A stretch of 62,656 bases of DNA from positions 1-62,656 of the forward strand of contig CAZART010000014.1 in the NCBI GenBank assembly GCA_964487555.1. The letters run 5' to 3'. Every line of letters starts with the position of its first letter. Within the stretch, counting starts at the first letter, position 1. The translations under genes and the position numbers were made by a program. The notes under the pieces were generated by a model. It was not told where the DNA came from, made no database searches, and saw only the letters and a list, made by a program, of their open reading frames with translations. The stretch comes from CAZART01 sp964487555 (GTDB lineage: Bacteria; Bacteroidota; Rhodothermia; Rhodothermales; VXPQ01). Positions 16,127 to 24,041 of this stretch are shown one piece after another.

Positions 16127-16777
16127 TCAGTCGAACGAGGCCGACATCACGGCCGTCACGGCGTCAAAATAATCACGCCAATCCACCGGATATTCGACAC
16201 GGAGCGTCCTGAGAATGCCCTCGCTCAGGACGCTCTTTTCGTAAAAAACCCGCTCGCCCGCCGTTCCGGATACAATGTACCAGTCGCTCTCACGTGCGCG
16301 ATAGGTGACCTGTCCATCCGGCTGGAGAAGTGCATTCTGATACTGCTCCTCAAAATCGTCCTGGCTCGATTCCTCGTCCGCATACACGAGGATCCGGCTG
16401 GTGCTGTCGCTCGTCGAGAACTCCATCCCCCTCCCGTCTCCGATGGGCTGCACCGGACCGAACAAGGTGTCCGGATAGGCCAGCGAATATCGATACGGTG
16501 CGTTCTCGTAGCGCGCGTAGCGCAGCGACTTCGGCGGCGGATAGCCCGGCCTACTCGCCGTCAGCCATTCCGGCTCGCTCAGGTCGACGTCGGCGGACGT
16601 GGCCACAACTCCCGTATCCGCCGTCGCAGCCGTCTCGACAACGCCCATCGTATCGAGAGGAGCATCCACCAGCGGAAGCCGAATGACGTCGCCATCCTCG
16701 GGACCTCTGCCGCAGCCGCTCACGACGGCCCAGAGCAGCACCCATCCCATCAAACTCGCATGCCGTGCTGTCGCCAT
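16127..16777 (-). CDS. hypothetical lipoprotein
   Basis: Counted from the ATG at 16777, the protein has 216 residues and a lipobox (VSGC, Cys22). It is predicted to be anchored in the membrane after export. A low-complexity linker rich in Thr, Ala and Val follows. A C-terminal domain of about 130 residues begins at YRYSLAYPDTLF and includes RILVYADEE, RVFYEKSVLS and a final DYFDAVTAVMSASF. This resembles small PsbP/Mog1-like or chaperone-like domains, but I cannot name it. Start choice is uncertain: a 21-bp tandem duplication creates a second in-frame start at 16798. A still longer start at 16891 would overlap the upstream gene and lacks the signal peptide at its N terminus. Confidence 0.65.
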   Translation of the reverse strand: MATARHASLMGWVLLWAVVSGCGRGPEDGDVIRLPLVDAPLDTMGVVETAATADTGVVATSADVDLSEPEWLTASRPGYPPPKSLRYARYENAPYRYSLAYPDTLFGPVQPIGDGRGMEFSTSDSTSRILVYADEESSQDDFEEQYQNALLQPDGQVTYRARESDWYIVSGTAGERVFYEKSVLSEGILRTLRVEYPVDWRDYFDAVTAVMSASFD

Positions 16778-16802
16778 CTGGAGCCGTGCTGTCGCCATCT
16801 GG
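16762..16802. repeat. 21-bp tandem duplication at a gene start
   Basis: GCCGTGCTGTCGCCATCTGG occurs at 16762-16781 and again at 16783-16802, a period of 21 bp. On the minus strand each copy contains an in-frame ATG and encodes MATAR, so the lipoprotein gene has duplicated start codons. Since 21 is a multiple of three, the frame is kept. The duplication looks recent because the copies are identical. Confidence 0.9.
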
Positions 16803-16835
16803 GAAAGAAGTAGCCGTCGGGAAAACGAAAAATTG

Positions 16836-17141
16836 TTACACGGGTGTTGATGACACCGGCTCCCAGACGCCGGTCGAAAGAAGACGTGCAAATTCCCGCT
16901 TCGGCCACGTGCGGTAGCGAAGTTCCGGCCCGTACTCTACGCGACGGCCGTTTTCGCTCAACCATTCAAAATAGATGTTGATGGAATCCTCGAACAACAC
17001 GCCGAGCGTACAGCCTTTGCCGCAAACGAAGTACTTGTAGGAATTCCGTGTAGGATCGCAGCGTTCACGCGGGCAAAAACCGGCCGGGGCGTCCTTTACA
17101 AACGTGGTGAGTGAGTGGCTCATCCGAAATCCGTTCTGCAT
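16836..17141 (-). CDS. small Cys-containing hypothetical protein
   Basis: The protein has 101 residues. Its start at 17141 is supported by GGGAG eight nt before the ATG. It is soluble, without signal peptide or membrane segment. Four cysteines stand in two pairs (CPRERC at about 22-27 and CGKGC at about 39-43), which could bind zinc or a metal cluster. The C-terminal half has FEWLSENGRRVEYGPELRYRTWPKREF, rich in basic and aromatic residues. I do not recognise the family. It ends 38 nt before the first plausible start of the lipoprotein gene, so both may be one transcription unit. An unusual inverted repeat lies in its upstream region, shared with the divergent gene at 17422. Confidence 0.6.
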   Translation of the reverse strand: MQNGFRMSHSLTTFVKDAPAGFCPRERCDPTRNSYKYFVCGKGCTLGVLFEDSINIYFEWLSENGRRVEYGPELRYRTWPKREFARLLSTGVWEPVSSTPV

Positions 17142-17208
17142 TCTTCGTTCTCCCTACGCCCCAGCCGACGCATCGCTGGTACGACCGACGGACGAGGACG
17201 CGAGCTAG

Positions 17209-17284
17209 TTTAGATTGAGTCTAAATTAACAACACGCGGCTGCCCGTGCAATCACTCCCGTGAAGTAGTTGTGGATTTAGACTC
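17209..17284. promoter_or_regulatory. inverted-repeat operator candidate between divergent genes
   Basis: TTTAGA-TTGAG-TCTAAA at 17209-17225 is a palindrome with a 5-bp centre. Its right part, GAGTCTAAAT (17217-17226), has a perfect 10-bp inverted partner, ATTTAGACTC, at 17275-17284. The DNA here is AT-rich compared with its surroundings. It lies between the divergent genes starting at 17141 and 17422. The TTTAGR..YCTAAA form is like boxes used by DtxR/MntR metal regulators, which is only a resemblance. Confidence 0.5.
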
Positions 17285-17421
17285 GTTATAAACTTGGCCA
17301 CGCCGGAATCCTTCGCGCACGGCCGCTTGTTCCAAATCACGAGACGGGTAACCGGAACGACGACATCAGCGACTGGAACGACAACGAAAGCGAGCGACAG
17401 GAACGAATAGGAGAGGAAGTC

Positions 17422-17640
17422 ATGGCTATGTCAATAGAACCGATGTGCAAAGCGTGTGCGCATCTCGATCGCGAAACGAGCGATGCAAAAACGTGTAGCG
17501 CTTTTCCGGAGGGCATCCCGGAGGAGATCTGGACGAACCGGCACGATCATCATCAGCCGTATCCGGGAGATCAGGGTATCCGGTTCGAAATGCTTGCGAT
17601 AGCCGACAAAACCTCCCGCTCGCGAGAGAAGATCTCCTAA
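17422..17640 (+). CDS. small conserved CxxC protein
   Basis: The protein has 72 residues with a good ribosome site (GGAGAGGAAG) before ATG 17422. It starts with CKACAHLDRE (Cys9, Cys12). It then has the segment TCSAFPEGIPEEIW, and later DHHQPYPGDQGIRFEM, which I recognise as a widespread small protein pattern: a CxxC, then CxAFP.GIP, then a His-rich PGD-GIRF motif. Cys and His suggest a bound metal ion. No membrane segment or signal peptide is present, so it is cytosolic. No function is known to me. Its stop lies 24 nt before the end of the cytochrome c peroxidase remnant on the other strand. Confidence 0.75.
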   Translation: MAMSIEPMCKACAHLDRETSDAKTCSAFPEGIPEEIWTNRHDHHQPYPGDQGIRFEMLAIADKTSRSREKIS

Positions 17641-17663
17641 GGAAGCGTCGGCACCGCGGATCT

Positions 17664-18219
17664 TCAGCCTTCTTCAGCGTCCGGTAGACCTTGCCGGATC
17701 TCACTGCTCAGCGACCTCAGAAAGGCCGTGAGGGACCTCCTGTCCTCGTCGGTGAGATGCAAGGGACGCAGCTCCTCACCCAGAAAGGCGTTCGGCCTGC
17801 CTCCTTGATCGTAGTGCTCGACGAAACCGCTTTCAGCGTCGCCAGGCTGCCGTTGTGCATGTAAGGCGCCGCTCGGGCAACCCGAAGGCCGCCCGAAAGC
17901 GTTTGCTGTATCCGCGCCCTTGACTCAGGAGGACCATAGCCTCCGCCGCGAGCAGATCCATCTCGCGCGGATCTTCCATGGACAACAGAACCTGTGTCTC
18001 AAGGTCTTCAGTCCGCCCATCCCAGAACAGACTCTTTCCATAAGCTCGGTTGACGAGCGTCGGTACGTTGCGCGAGCCCTTCCGTTGGAACACGCCTACA
18101 CGAATCGTCCGTCCGCCGGTAAAGGCACGGTCCGAATCGTGACAGGAGGCACAGGAAAGCGAGCCGTTTCGAGAAAGGATCGGGTCGAAGAATAGGCGAC
18201 GGGCCGGATGGGCTGACAC
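17664..18219 (-). pseudogene. decayed di-haem cytochrome c peroxidase
   Basis: The minus strand starts at about 18219 with PARRLFFDPILSRNGSLSCASCHD, the first haem site of MauG/CcpA-type peroxidases. It continues with RNVPTLVNRAYGKSLFWDGR, also typical. The reading frame then breaks near 17880. In a second frame comes APYMHNGSLATL, the segment near the second haem region. In a third frame VEHYDQGGRPN and the final FLRSL lead to a stop at 17664. The normal middle of about 150 or more residues, including the second CxxCH, is gone, and no signal peptide precedes the first part. Two frameshifts and a deletion mark it as a pseudogene. Intact members reduce hydrogen peroxide in the periplasm. Confidence 0.85.
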
Positions 18220-18288
18220 TGACCGCTCTGCTTTCCGGCCGTTTTTGTACCTTCACGCGACCGCTACCGCGACTCTCACCACGTCGTT

Positions 18289-19320
18289 ATGATCGAAGAC
18301 GGCCAACGCGCCCCGTCCCGAGAAGCGGCGTGGCCTCATCACGCCCTTCTTCTGCTCTTCGTGCTGCTCTGGGGGGGCAACTTCATCCTCGCCGAAGTTG
18401 CACTTCGGGAGATGGAGCCGATCTCGTTTTCCGTATCTCGCTTTGCGATGGGTGCCGGCGCGATGCTCACCATCCTGTATCTACAGATGGTGTTCGCGAA
18501 CCGCGCCGGGGAGAATCGCGAGCGGCTCTTTCCTCGTCTTCATCGCAAAGACTGGCCGCGCTTGTTGATCGTGTCGGTCGTCGGCGCCACGCTCGCGCCC
18601 TGGCTCGGTATCGAGGGCCTTGACCTTACGCACGGTGCGAGAGCCTCCCTCTGGCTGGCGCTCGGACCGGTGGTGAGCGGCGCCCTTGGTCCGGTCTTCC
18701 GAACCGAGCGCATAGGCGTCGTGGGCTACGTCGGAATCACCCTGGCGGGGATCGGCACCATCGCGCTCGCAATCGATGGCCTCCGGCCCGAACAAAACTA
18801 CTGGCTTGGGGACGTTTTGCTCGTTCTGGCACTGCTAATGGCCGTCGTAGAGCTCCATCTCATAAAGCCTCTCGCCGCGACGTACGGCGCAACGCCGATG
18901 GTCGCAGCACGAACGGCGATTGGAGGATTTATCTACATCCTGATCGCTATTCCCGCTCTAGCGGGGGAACCATGGCTTCGCCTGGATATATGGACCTGGA
19001 TCGCTATTTTGATTGGCGGCGCTATCGGCGTCGGCGTCGGACAATGGGTAAAAGTGCGTGCCCTACGAAAGCTGGGACCCACCCGCGTCGTTCTTTACGG
19101 AAATCTGGTTCCGCTCGCCGCACTCTGGCTCGCCTGGCTGACGATCGGCACCGAACCGTCCACCTTCGAAATTCTCGCCGGCGTCCTCATCGTCGTAGGG
19201 GCCATTTCCGTTCAAGTGCTCGATTTGAGAATGCACGTTGGCCGACGAAACAAAAAGGCCTCTATTCACGAATCCGATGACGCTGTAGAGACGATGACCT
19301 TTCGCTCCGGCGACGGTTAG
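18289..19320 (+). CDS. EamA/DMT-family transporter
   Basis: The 343-residue membrane protein has about ten hydrophobic helices in two homologous halves, typical of the drug/metabolite transporter superfamily. The first half starts at about residue 17 with LLLLFVLLWGGNFILAEVAL, and contains GATLAPWLGIEGLDLT. The second half starts at about residue 183 and has IGVGVGQWVKVRALRKLGPTRVVLYGNLVPLAALWLAW. These are the usual EamA duplications. DMT members export amino acids, purines or metabolites across the inner membrane. The substrate cannot be told from sequence. It is 61 nt from the downstream metalloprotease, in the same direction. Confidence 0.9.
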   Translation: MIEDGQRAPSREAAWPHHALLLLFVLLWGGNFILAEVALREMEPISFSVSRFAMGAGAMLTILYLQMVFANRAGENRERLFPRLHRKDWPRLLIVSVVGATLAPWLGIEGLDLTHGARASLWLALGPVVSGALGPVFRTERIGVVGYVGITLAGIGTIALAIDGLRPEQNYWLGDVLLVLALLMAVVELHLIKPLAATYGATPMVAARTAIGGFIYILIAIPALAGEPWLRLDIWTWIAILIGGAIGVGVGQWVKVRALRKLGPTRVVLYGNLVPLAALWLAWLTIGTEPSTFEILAGVLIVVGAISVQVLDLRMHVGRRNKKASIHESDDAVETMTFRSGDG

Positions 19321-19381
19321 CCGTTTCATCGCACACCGTTCAGACACCTTCCGTTCAATCTGCACACCATTCCACTCCGAG

Positions 19382-22111
19382 ATGCGATACCTCATATTCC
19401 TCGTTCTCAGCGTATTCATCACGTCCTGCACCACCGTAAACGTCACGCCCGACGGGACCAAGACCGGTTCGGCCACCGCATCCGCTTCATCCGACAGCGA
19501 CAAGAAGGATGAGACGAAAGATCCGTTTAAGCCGTGGGACGAAATTCTCAAGGACACCCGCTCGATCGACGGCGTCATCCAGACGCACCTGAAACGCGAC
19601 CAAACGCTCTATTTCGAGCTTGCACCCGATCAGCTCGGCAAGGACTTCGGCATGTTTCTCCACTTTAGCCGTGGAATCGGGGATTTCTTCGCCTACGACG
19701 GGCTTTATCTCAGCGAGACGCGGCTCATCCGCTTCGAGCGAGTCGGTGACCAGATCAACGTGGTTCACCGCAATCCGAACTTCACCGCCGACGAAGGATC
19801 GCCTATGAAGGCCTCACTCGAAGACAACGTCGGCCACTCGATCCTCCAGGTCGCGAAAATAGAAAGCCGGAACGAGAAGACGAAAAGCATCCTCATCGAC
19901 ATGACCGGCTTCTTCGTATCTGATTATGTGAATCTCGCCGAGATCTTCAAGTTCTTCTACGGCGACAAGCCCGTTTCCTTCGACAAGAGTTCCAGCTACG
20001 TCGAAACCGTTATGGGCTTCCCGAAGAATCTGGAGATCGACGCCGCACTGACCTACAAAGCCTCCAACGCACCGATAATCAGCCCGGACGCTGTTTCGGA
20101 CTACCGGTCGCTGCCGATCGGCGTCCGCTATTCCGTTTTCGCACTGCCTGACGATCCCATGAATCCACGATTCGCCGATGACAGGGTCGGGCATTTCATC
20201 GAGACGAAGAAGGATTTCTCCCGCGACACGGACCCGAATCCGTTCCTCCACTACGTCAGACGCTGGCGCCTGGAAAAGAAGAATCCCGAGTCCGCACTAT
20301 CCGAACCCGTCAATCCGATCGTTTATTACATCGATCGGAGCGTTCCAGCGGAATATCGCAAGTGGGTAAAGGAAGGCATCGAGGGCTGGAACAAGGCGTT
20401 CGAGCAGGCCGGCTTCAAGAATGCCGTGGTTGCCAGGCAGGCCCCCGAAAACGATTCGACGTGGAGCGCCGAAGATATGCGGTATTCGACCGTCCGCTGG
20501 TCGGCCGCCCACCGCATGGGATTCGCCATCGGCCCCTCTCAGACCGACCCGCGCACCGGTGAAATTCTAAACGCCGACATTCTCGTCTCGTCTTCTTTCG
20601 TGCGAGGCTTTCTGACGGAATACGCGCAGCTCGGGCCCGACGCCTTCGCGGAGCACGTCAGAAGCACGAGTCATCTTCACGAAGGGATGCCGGAGCACCT
20701 GCGCCGCAACCTCTGCATGGCGGAGTCCGGCGCGTCGATGCAGCTTGGATTCCAGCACGCTGCCCTTTCGGGACTCGGCGCCATCGAAGCGGGTGACGCC
20801 ATGCCGGAGGAATACCTCGGCGATGCGATCCGGTGGTTGGTGCTGCACGAGGTGGGGCACACGCTCGGTCTGCGCCACAACTTTAAAGGTTCGTCCGGAA
20901 TACCGTACGAACGTCTGAACGATAAGTCGTTCACCGGAGAACACGGTCTGGTCCTGTCGGTCATGGACTATCCGTCCGTGAACATCACGCCGGATCGTGA
21001 AGAGCAGGGATACTTCTGGTCCCCCATCGTCGGCACGTACGACGATTGGGCCATCAAGTATGCTTACCTTCCGATCGAGGTGGATTCCAGGTCCGGCACC
21101 AATGGACACGGAACGTTTAATCCGGCTGACGAGCTTCCGGATCTCCTCAGAATTGCCGAACAGGCTTCCGATCCGCTGCACACGTACGGCACGGATGAGG
21201 ACAACTGGCTCGGACCGTGGGCGGTAGACCCGAACGCCAGCGCCTGGGACCTCGGCTCCGATGCGCTGCAGTTCGCACGCGACCGCGTCCGCCTCGTGGA
21301 AATGGTGACTCCCGAGCTGGAAAGCCGCCTTCTGAAAGACGGCGATGCCTATTACCGGCTGCGCGGAGCCCATCTGTCGATGTTGTCGGCGCGGCTGAGA
21401 TCGGCCCTTCCGGCGGTCAAAATGGTCGGCGGCATCTACCACGTTCGCGATCACAAGGGTGACCCGGGGGATCGTCGGCCGTTCACACCGATTTCGGCCG
21501 CAAAGCAGCGCGAAGCCCTTAATCTGATTATCGACCATATTTTCGCCGACGATGCGTACTCCTTCCCTTCCGAAACGCTCAATAAACTGGCGCCGGATCG
21601 GATGTCGTACTTCGGCTTTCGGATGACGCGGCCTGTCGACTTCCCTGTCCATGAATACGTCAGTGCTGTCCATTCGATCTTCATCGACGAGCTCATGCAT
21701 CCGACGCGCTTCCAGCGCGTGATGGACAATGAGCTGCGTACCGGCGAAGACGCATTCACGGTGAGCGAGATGCTCGAGACCATAACGGACGGCATCTGGA
21801 GCGAGCTCGACAGCGCAGAGGGCATCAGCTCGTTCCGTCGAAATTTGCAGCGCCTCTACACGGATCGTCTTATCCGCCTGATGCACGATGCGCCGGCCTG
21901 GCGGGTCGGCTCCTCGACCGGGATTCAGCCGATCCCGACTCCGGAGCACGTGCGGTCACTGGCCAGGCTGGAGCTTACCGAGCTGCAGACGCAGATCGAT
22001 GCCCGGCTCGCAGCCGGCGAGGCGGATCGTGACACGAAAGCGCATCTGCTCGAGACGCAGGCGCGCGTCGAGCGAGCGTTGACGGCGACCTCGACGGCCG
22101 ACATCGAGTAA
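19382..22111 (+). CDS. zinc-dependent lipoprotein metalloprotease (DUF5117/DUF4953 type)
   Basis: The protein has 909 residues, with an N-terminal lipoprotein signal and Cys at about position 17 (ITSCTT). After a Thr/Ser-rich linker comes a large domain with PVNPIVYYIDRSVPAEYRKWVKEGI, as in DUF5117/DUF4953 proteins. The zinc site is HEVGHTLGLRHN, starting at His489, with a downstream Met-turn-like VMDYPS. This is the matrixin-like HExxHxxGxxH form. The C-terminal 350 residues are helical, with the family's HPTRFQRVMDNE segment. Such proteins are surface or periplasmic zinc proteases of Bacteroidota. The substrate is unknown. A strong intrinsic terminator follows the stop. Confidence 0.92.
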   Translation: MRYLIFLVLSVFITSCTTVNVTPDGTKTGSATASASSDSDKKDETKDPFKPWDEILKDTRSIDGVIQTHLKRDQTLYFELAPDQLGKDFGMFLHFSRGIGDFFAYDGLYLSETRLIRFERVGDQINVVHRNPNFTADEGSPMKASLEDNVGHSILQVAKIESRNEKTKSILIDMTGFFVSDYVNLAEIFKFFYGDKPVSFDKSSSYVETVMGFPKNLEIDAALTYKASNAPIISPDAVSDYRSLPIGVRYSVFALPDDPMNPRFADDRVGHFIETKKDFSRDTDPNPFLHYVRRWRLEKKNPESALSEPVNPIVYYIDRSVPAEYRKWVKEGIEGWNKAFEQAGFKNAVVARQAPENDSTWSAEDMRYSTVRWSAAHRMGFAIGPSQTDPRTGEILNADILVSSSFVRGFLTEYAQLGPDAFAEHVRSTSHLHEGMPEHLRRNLCMAESGASMQLGFQHAALSGLGAIEAGDAMPEEYLGDAIRWLVLHEVGHTLGLRHNFKGSSGIPYERLNDKSFTGEHGLVLSVMDYPSVNITPDREEQGYFWSPIVGTYDDWAIKYAYLPIEVDSRSGTNGHGTFNPADELPDLLRIAEQASDPLHTYGTDEDNWLGPWAVDPNASAWDLGSDALQFARDRVRLVEMVTPELESRLLKDGDAYYRLRGAHLSMLSARLRSALPAVKMVGGIYHVRDHKGDPGDRRPFTPISAAKQREALNLIIDHIFADDAYSFPSETLNKLAPDRMSYFGFRMTRPVDFPVHEYVSAVHSIFIDELMHPTRFQRVMDNELRTGEDAFTVSEMLETITDGIWSELDSAEGISSFRRNLQRLYTDRLIRLMHDAPAWRVGSSTGIQPIPTPEHVRSLARLELTELQTQIDARLAAGEADRDTKAHLLETQARVERALTATSTADIE

Positions 22112-22165
22112 CCATCGCGGCTGCGCCGGCAACTCCTGTGTCGAAGCCGACACGGAAGAATTCTC

Positions 22166-22207
22166 AAGGGTCCGATCGCCGCGCGCGGTCGGGCCCTTCT
22201 TGTTTTC
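22166..22207 (+). terminator. intrinsic terminator after the metalloprotease gene
   Basis: AAGGGTCCGA at 22166-22175 pairs with TCGGGCCCTT at 22189-22198 (ten pairs including one G-T wobble) with a GC-rich 13-nt loop. It is followed by CTTGTTTT, a U-rich run. It lies about 55 nt after the stop of the metalloprotease gene and ends transcription before the riboswitch. Confidence 0.85.
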
Positions 22208-22236
22208 GAGGGGCCGTCCCCGTAATTTATAATCTA

Positions 22237-22353
22237 TCTCATCGAGAACGACCGAGGGATCAGGCCCGAAGACGTCGTAGCAACCGGGCCGGCTCGAAAG
22301 ACGCCGGCTGACATGGTGCTAAGTCCTGCCCGCCGTGCGCGGGATGGATGAGA
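22237..22353 (+). ncRNA. SAM-I (S-box) riboswitch aptamer
   Basis: The segment has the conserved SAM-I blocks in order. They are P1 5' strand TCTCATC (22237-22243), GAGGGATCAGGCCC and GAAGACGTCGTAGCAACC for P2 and its kink-turn region, a P3 hairpin, GGTGCTAAGTCCTGCC, and P1 3' strand GATGAGA (22347-22353). A TATAAT lies at 22228-22233 immediately upstream. SAM-I aptamers bind S-adenosylmethionine and turn off Met/Cys biosynthesis or transport genes when SAM is plentiful. Here it precedes an OsmC-like gene and a transsulfuration gene. The match is by eye; a covariance-model search would settle the subclass. Confidence 0.92.
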
Positions 22354-22374
22354 GGCGACTTGGAATGTGCGTCC

Positions 22375-22404
22375 AACCCTCTCGGCGTCCGGGAGGGTTT
22401 TTTT
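22375..22404 (+). terminator. riboswitch expression platform: terminator that also contains the Shine-Dalgarno
   Basis: AACCCTCTC (22375-22383) pairs with GGGAGGGTT (22391-22399) over nine pairs with one G-T, followed by seven T bases ending at 22404. The coding ATG of the OsmC-like gene begins right after, at 22405. The 3' arm holds GGAGGG seven nt before that ATG. The 5' arm segment CCTCTC (22378-22383) can pair instead with GAGAGG (22350-22355), which overlaps the P1 3' strand. That is the classic anti-terminator arrangement, with added translational occlusion. Confidence 0.85.
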
Positions 22405-22863
22405 ATGTCCAATAAAGAAGAGAATACCTTGCCCCACACCGTGACGCTCACCCGAACCGACGCCGCCTATCACTTCGTCGGCCGCAATGCGGCGGGCCTC
22501 GAGACCCACTTCGACACCAGCCCCGAGGAAGGCGGCTCGGGGGCGGCCGCCGGGCCCATGCAAACCGTTGCCATGGCGCTGGGCGCATGCAGCGCCATAG
22601 ACGTCGTCTCCATCCTGAAAAAGGGCCGGCAGGAAATCACGAGCTTCGACATCGACGTCGACTACGAACGCGCCGAAGGAGAGGTGCCGGCGGTATATAC
22701 GGCGATACACGTCCACTACCTGCTACGGGGAAATCTGGAGCCGGAAAAGGTGCGGCGTGCCGTTGAGCTGAGCATCGAAAAGTACTGTTCGGTTTCCAGA
22801 ATGATCGGGAAAACCGCCACTATCACCCATTCATTCAGCATCAATGGGACCCGCTATGCGTGA
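22405..22863 (+). CDS. OsmC-family protein under SAM riboswitch
   Basis: The 152-residue protein belongs to the OsmC/Ohr family of thiol peroxidase or thiol-transfer proteins. It has two redox cysteines: Cys62 in ALGACSAIDVV and Cys128 in EKYCSVSRM. Family members reduce organic hydroperoxides or handle sulfide and persulfide. The start at ATG 22405 is chosen because it follows the riboswitch terminator. An upstream in-frame ATG at 22348 lies inside the aptamer. Its stop overlaps the start of the transsulfuration gene (22856), so the two are translationally coupled. Position in a SAM-controlled operon points to a role linked to sulfur assimilation. Confidence 0.9.
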   Translation: MSNKEENTLPHTVTLTRTDAAYHFVGRNAAGLETHFDTSPEEGGSGAAAGPMQTVAMALGACSAIDVVSILKKGRQEITSFDIDVDYERAEGEVPAVYTAIHVHYLLRGNLEPEKVRRAVELSIEKYCSVSRMIGKTATITHSFSINGTRYA

Positions 22864-24037
22864 TGAAAAGCGGCGCGACGAGACCGAGCTCATCCGAATA
22901 CAGGCCGAGCAGTCGGAATACCGTGAGCACGTCAGTCCGATCTATCTGACTTCCAGCTTCACGTTCGACGATGTCGAGCAGGGCCGGGCTCTTTTCGCCC
23001 GGGAGATTGAGGGCTGCGTCTACTCTCGGTACAGCAACCCTTCGGTCGATGAGTTCATCGACAAGATGTGTATGCTGGAGGAAGCCGAAGCCGGCGTTGC
23101 CGTGTCTTCGGGCATGGCCGGCATCTTCACGCCCCTCGCGGGTCTCCTGAACAGCGGCGATCACGTTCTTGCCTGCCGATCCGTTTTCGGATCTACCCAC
23201 CAGATCCTTACGCGCATTTTTCCTCGCTGGGGCATCGATCACTCCTACGGCGATATCGAGCGAACGGAGGAGTGGGCCGAACTCGTCCAGCCGAATACGA
23301 GGCTCTGCCTCATTGAGACCCCGTCGAATCCGGCTCTCGATCTTATCGACCTCGAGTGGCTTGGCAGCTTCTGCCGCGAACGGGACATGATCTTTTTCGT
23401 CGACAACGTCTTCGCTACGCCTCTCCTTCAGAAGCCGACTCGTTACGGAGCCGATCTGGTGATGCATTCCGCGACCAAGTATATCGATGGCCAGGGCCGC
23501 GCCATCGGTGGGATCGTCGTCGGCAGGAAGCGCTACATTGACGACATTGCTCTTTTCGCGCGGCATACCGGCCCCGCGCTTTCGCCGTTCAATGCGTGGA
23601 CGTTCAGCCGGAGTCTCGAGACCCTGCCCGTCCGGATGGAGCGCCACTGCACGAGCGCCGCCGCGCTCGCCGATTTTCTTTTCGATCATTCGGACGTCGA
23701 GTCGATCAAGTACCCTCATCATCCGTCGCATCCTCAGTACGAGCTGGCGAAGCGGCAGATGTCGATGGGCGGCGGCGTCGTGACCTTCATGGTTACGGGT
23801 GGAATCGACCGGGGTCGCCGCTTTCTCGATGCCCTCGAGCTGTGCTCGCTCACCGCAAATCTCGGCGACGTACGAACCATTGCGACGCACCCGGCCAGCA
23901 CGACACACAGCTCCCTCACCGAAGAGGAACGCCGTGCGGTAGGCATCCTGCCCGGACTCATCCGGATCTCGGTGGGACTCGAGCACGTCGACGACATCGT
24001 CGCCGACATCGATCGCGCATTAGAGCGCAGCCGGTGA
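22856..24037 (+). CDS. PLP-dependent transsulfuration enzyme (MetZ/MetB/MetY type)
   Basis: The 393-residue enzyme belongs to the Cys/Met metabolism PLP-dependent family. It has SPIYLTSSFTFDDVEQG (27-43), YSRYSNPSVDEF (56-67), SSGMAGIF, the Asp of FFVDNVFATPLLQ and the Schiff-base lysine in HSATKYIDGQG (Lys208). These enzymes use O-acyl-homoserine with sulfide or cysteine to make homocysteine or cystathionine. Sequence alone does not separate the options, and I lean to O-succinylhomoserine sulfhydrylase. The start at 22856 overlaps the OsmC stop. An in-frame ATG at 22844 would overlap more. The SAM riboswitch upstream supports methionine synthesis. Confidence 0.9.
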   Translation: MRDEKRRDETELIRIQAEQSEYREHVSPIYLTSSFTFDDVEQGRALFAREIEGCVYSRYSNPSVDEFIDKMCMLEEAEAGVAVSSGMAGIFTPLAGLLNSGDHVLACRSVFGSTHQILTRIFPRWGIDHSYGDIERTEEWAELVQPNTRLCLIETPSNPALDLIDLEWLGSFCRERDMIFFVDNVFATPLLQKPTRYGADLVMHSATKYIDGQGRAIGGIVVGRKRYIDDIALFARHTGPALSPFNAWTFSRSLETLPVRMERHCTSAAALADFLFDHSDVESIKYPHHPSHPQYELAKRQMSMGGGVVTFMVTGGIDRGRRFLDALELCSLTANLGDVRTIATHPASTTHSSLTEEERRAVGILPGLIRISVGLEHVDDIVADIDRALERSR

Positions 24038-24041
24038 CCGT

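Noticed and set aside
20567..21949. 460-codon reverse open frame
   Set aside because: It is a shadow of the zinc metalloprotease gene on the other strand, with no recognisable motifs.
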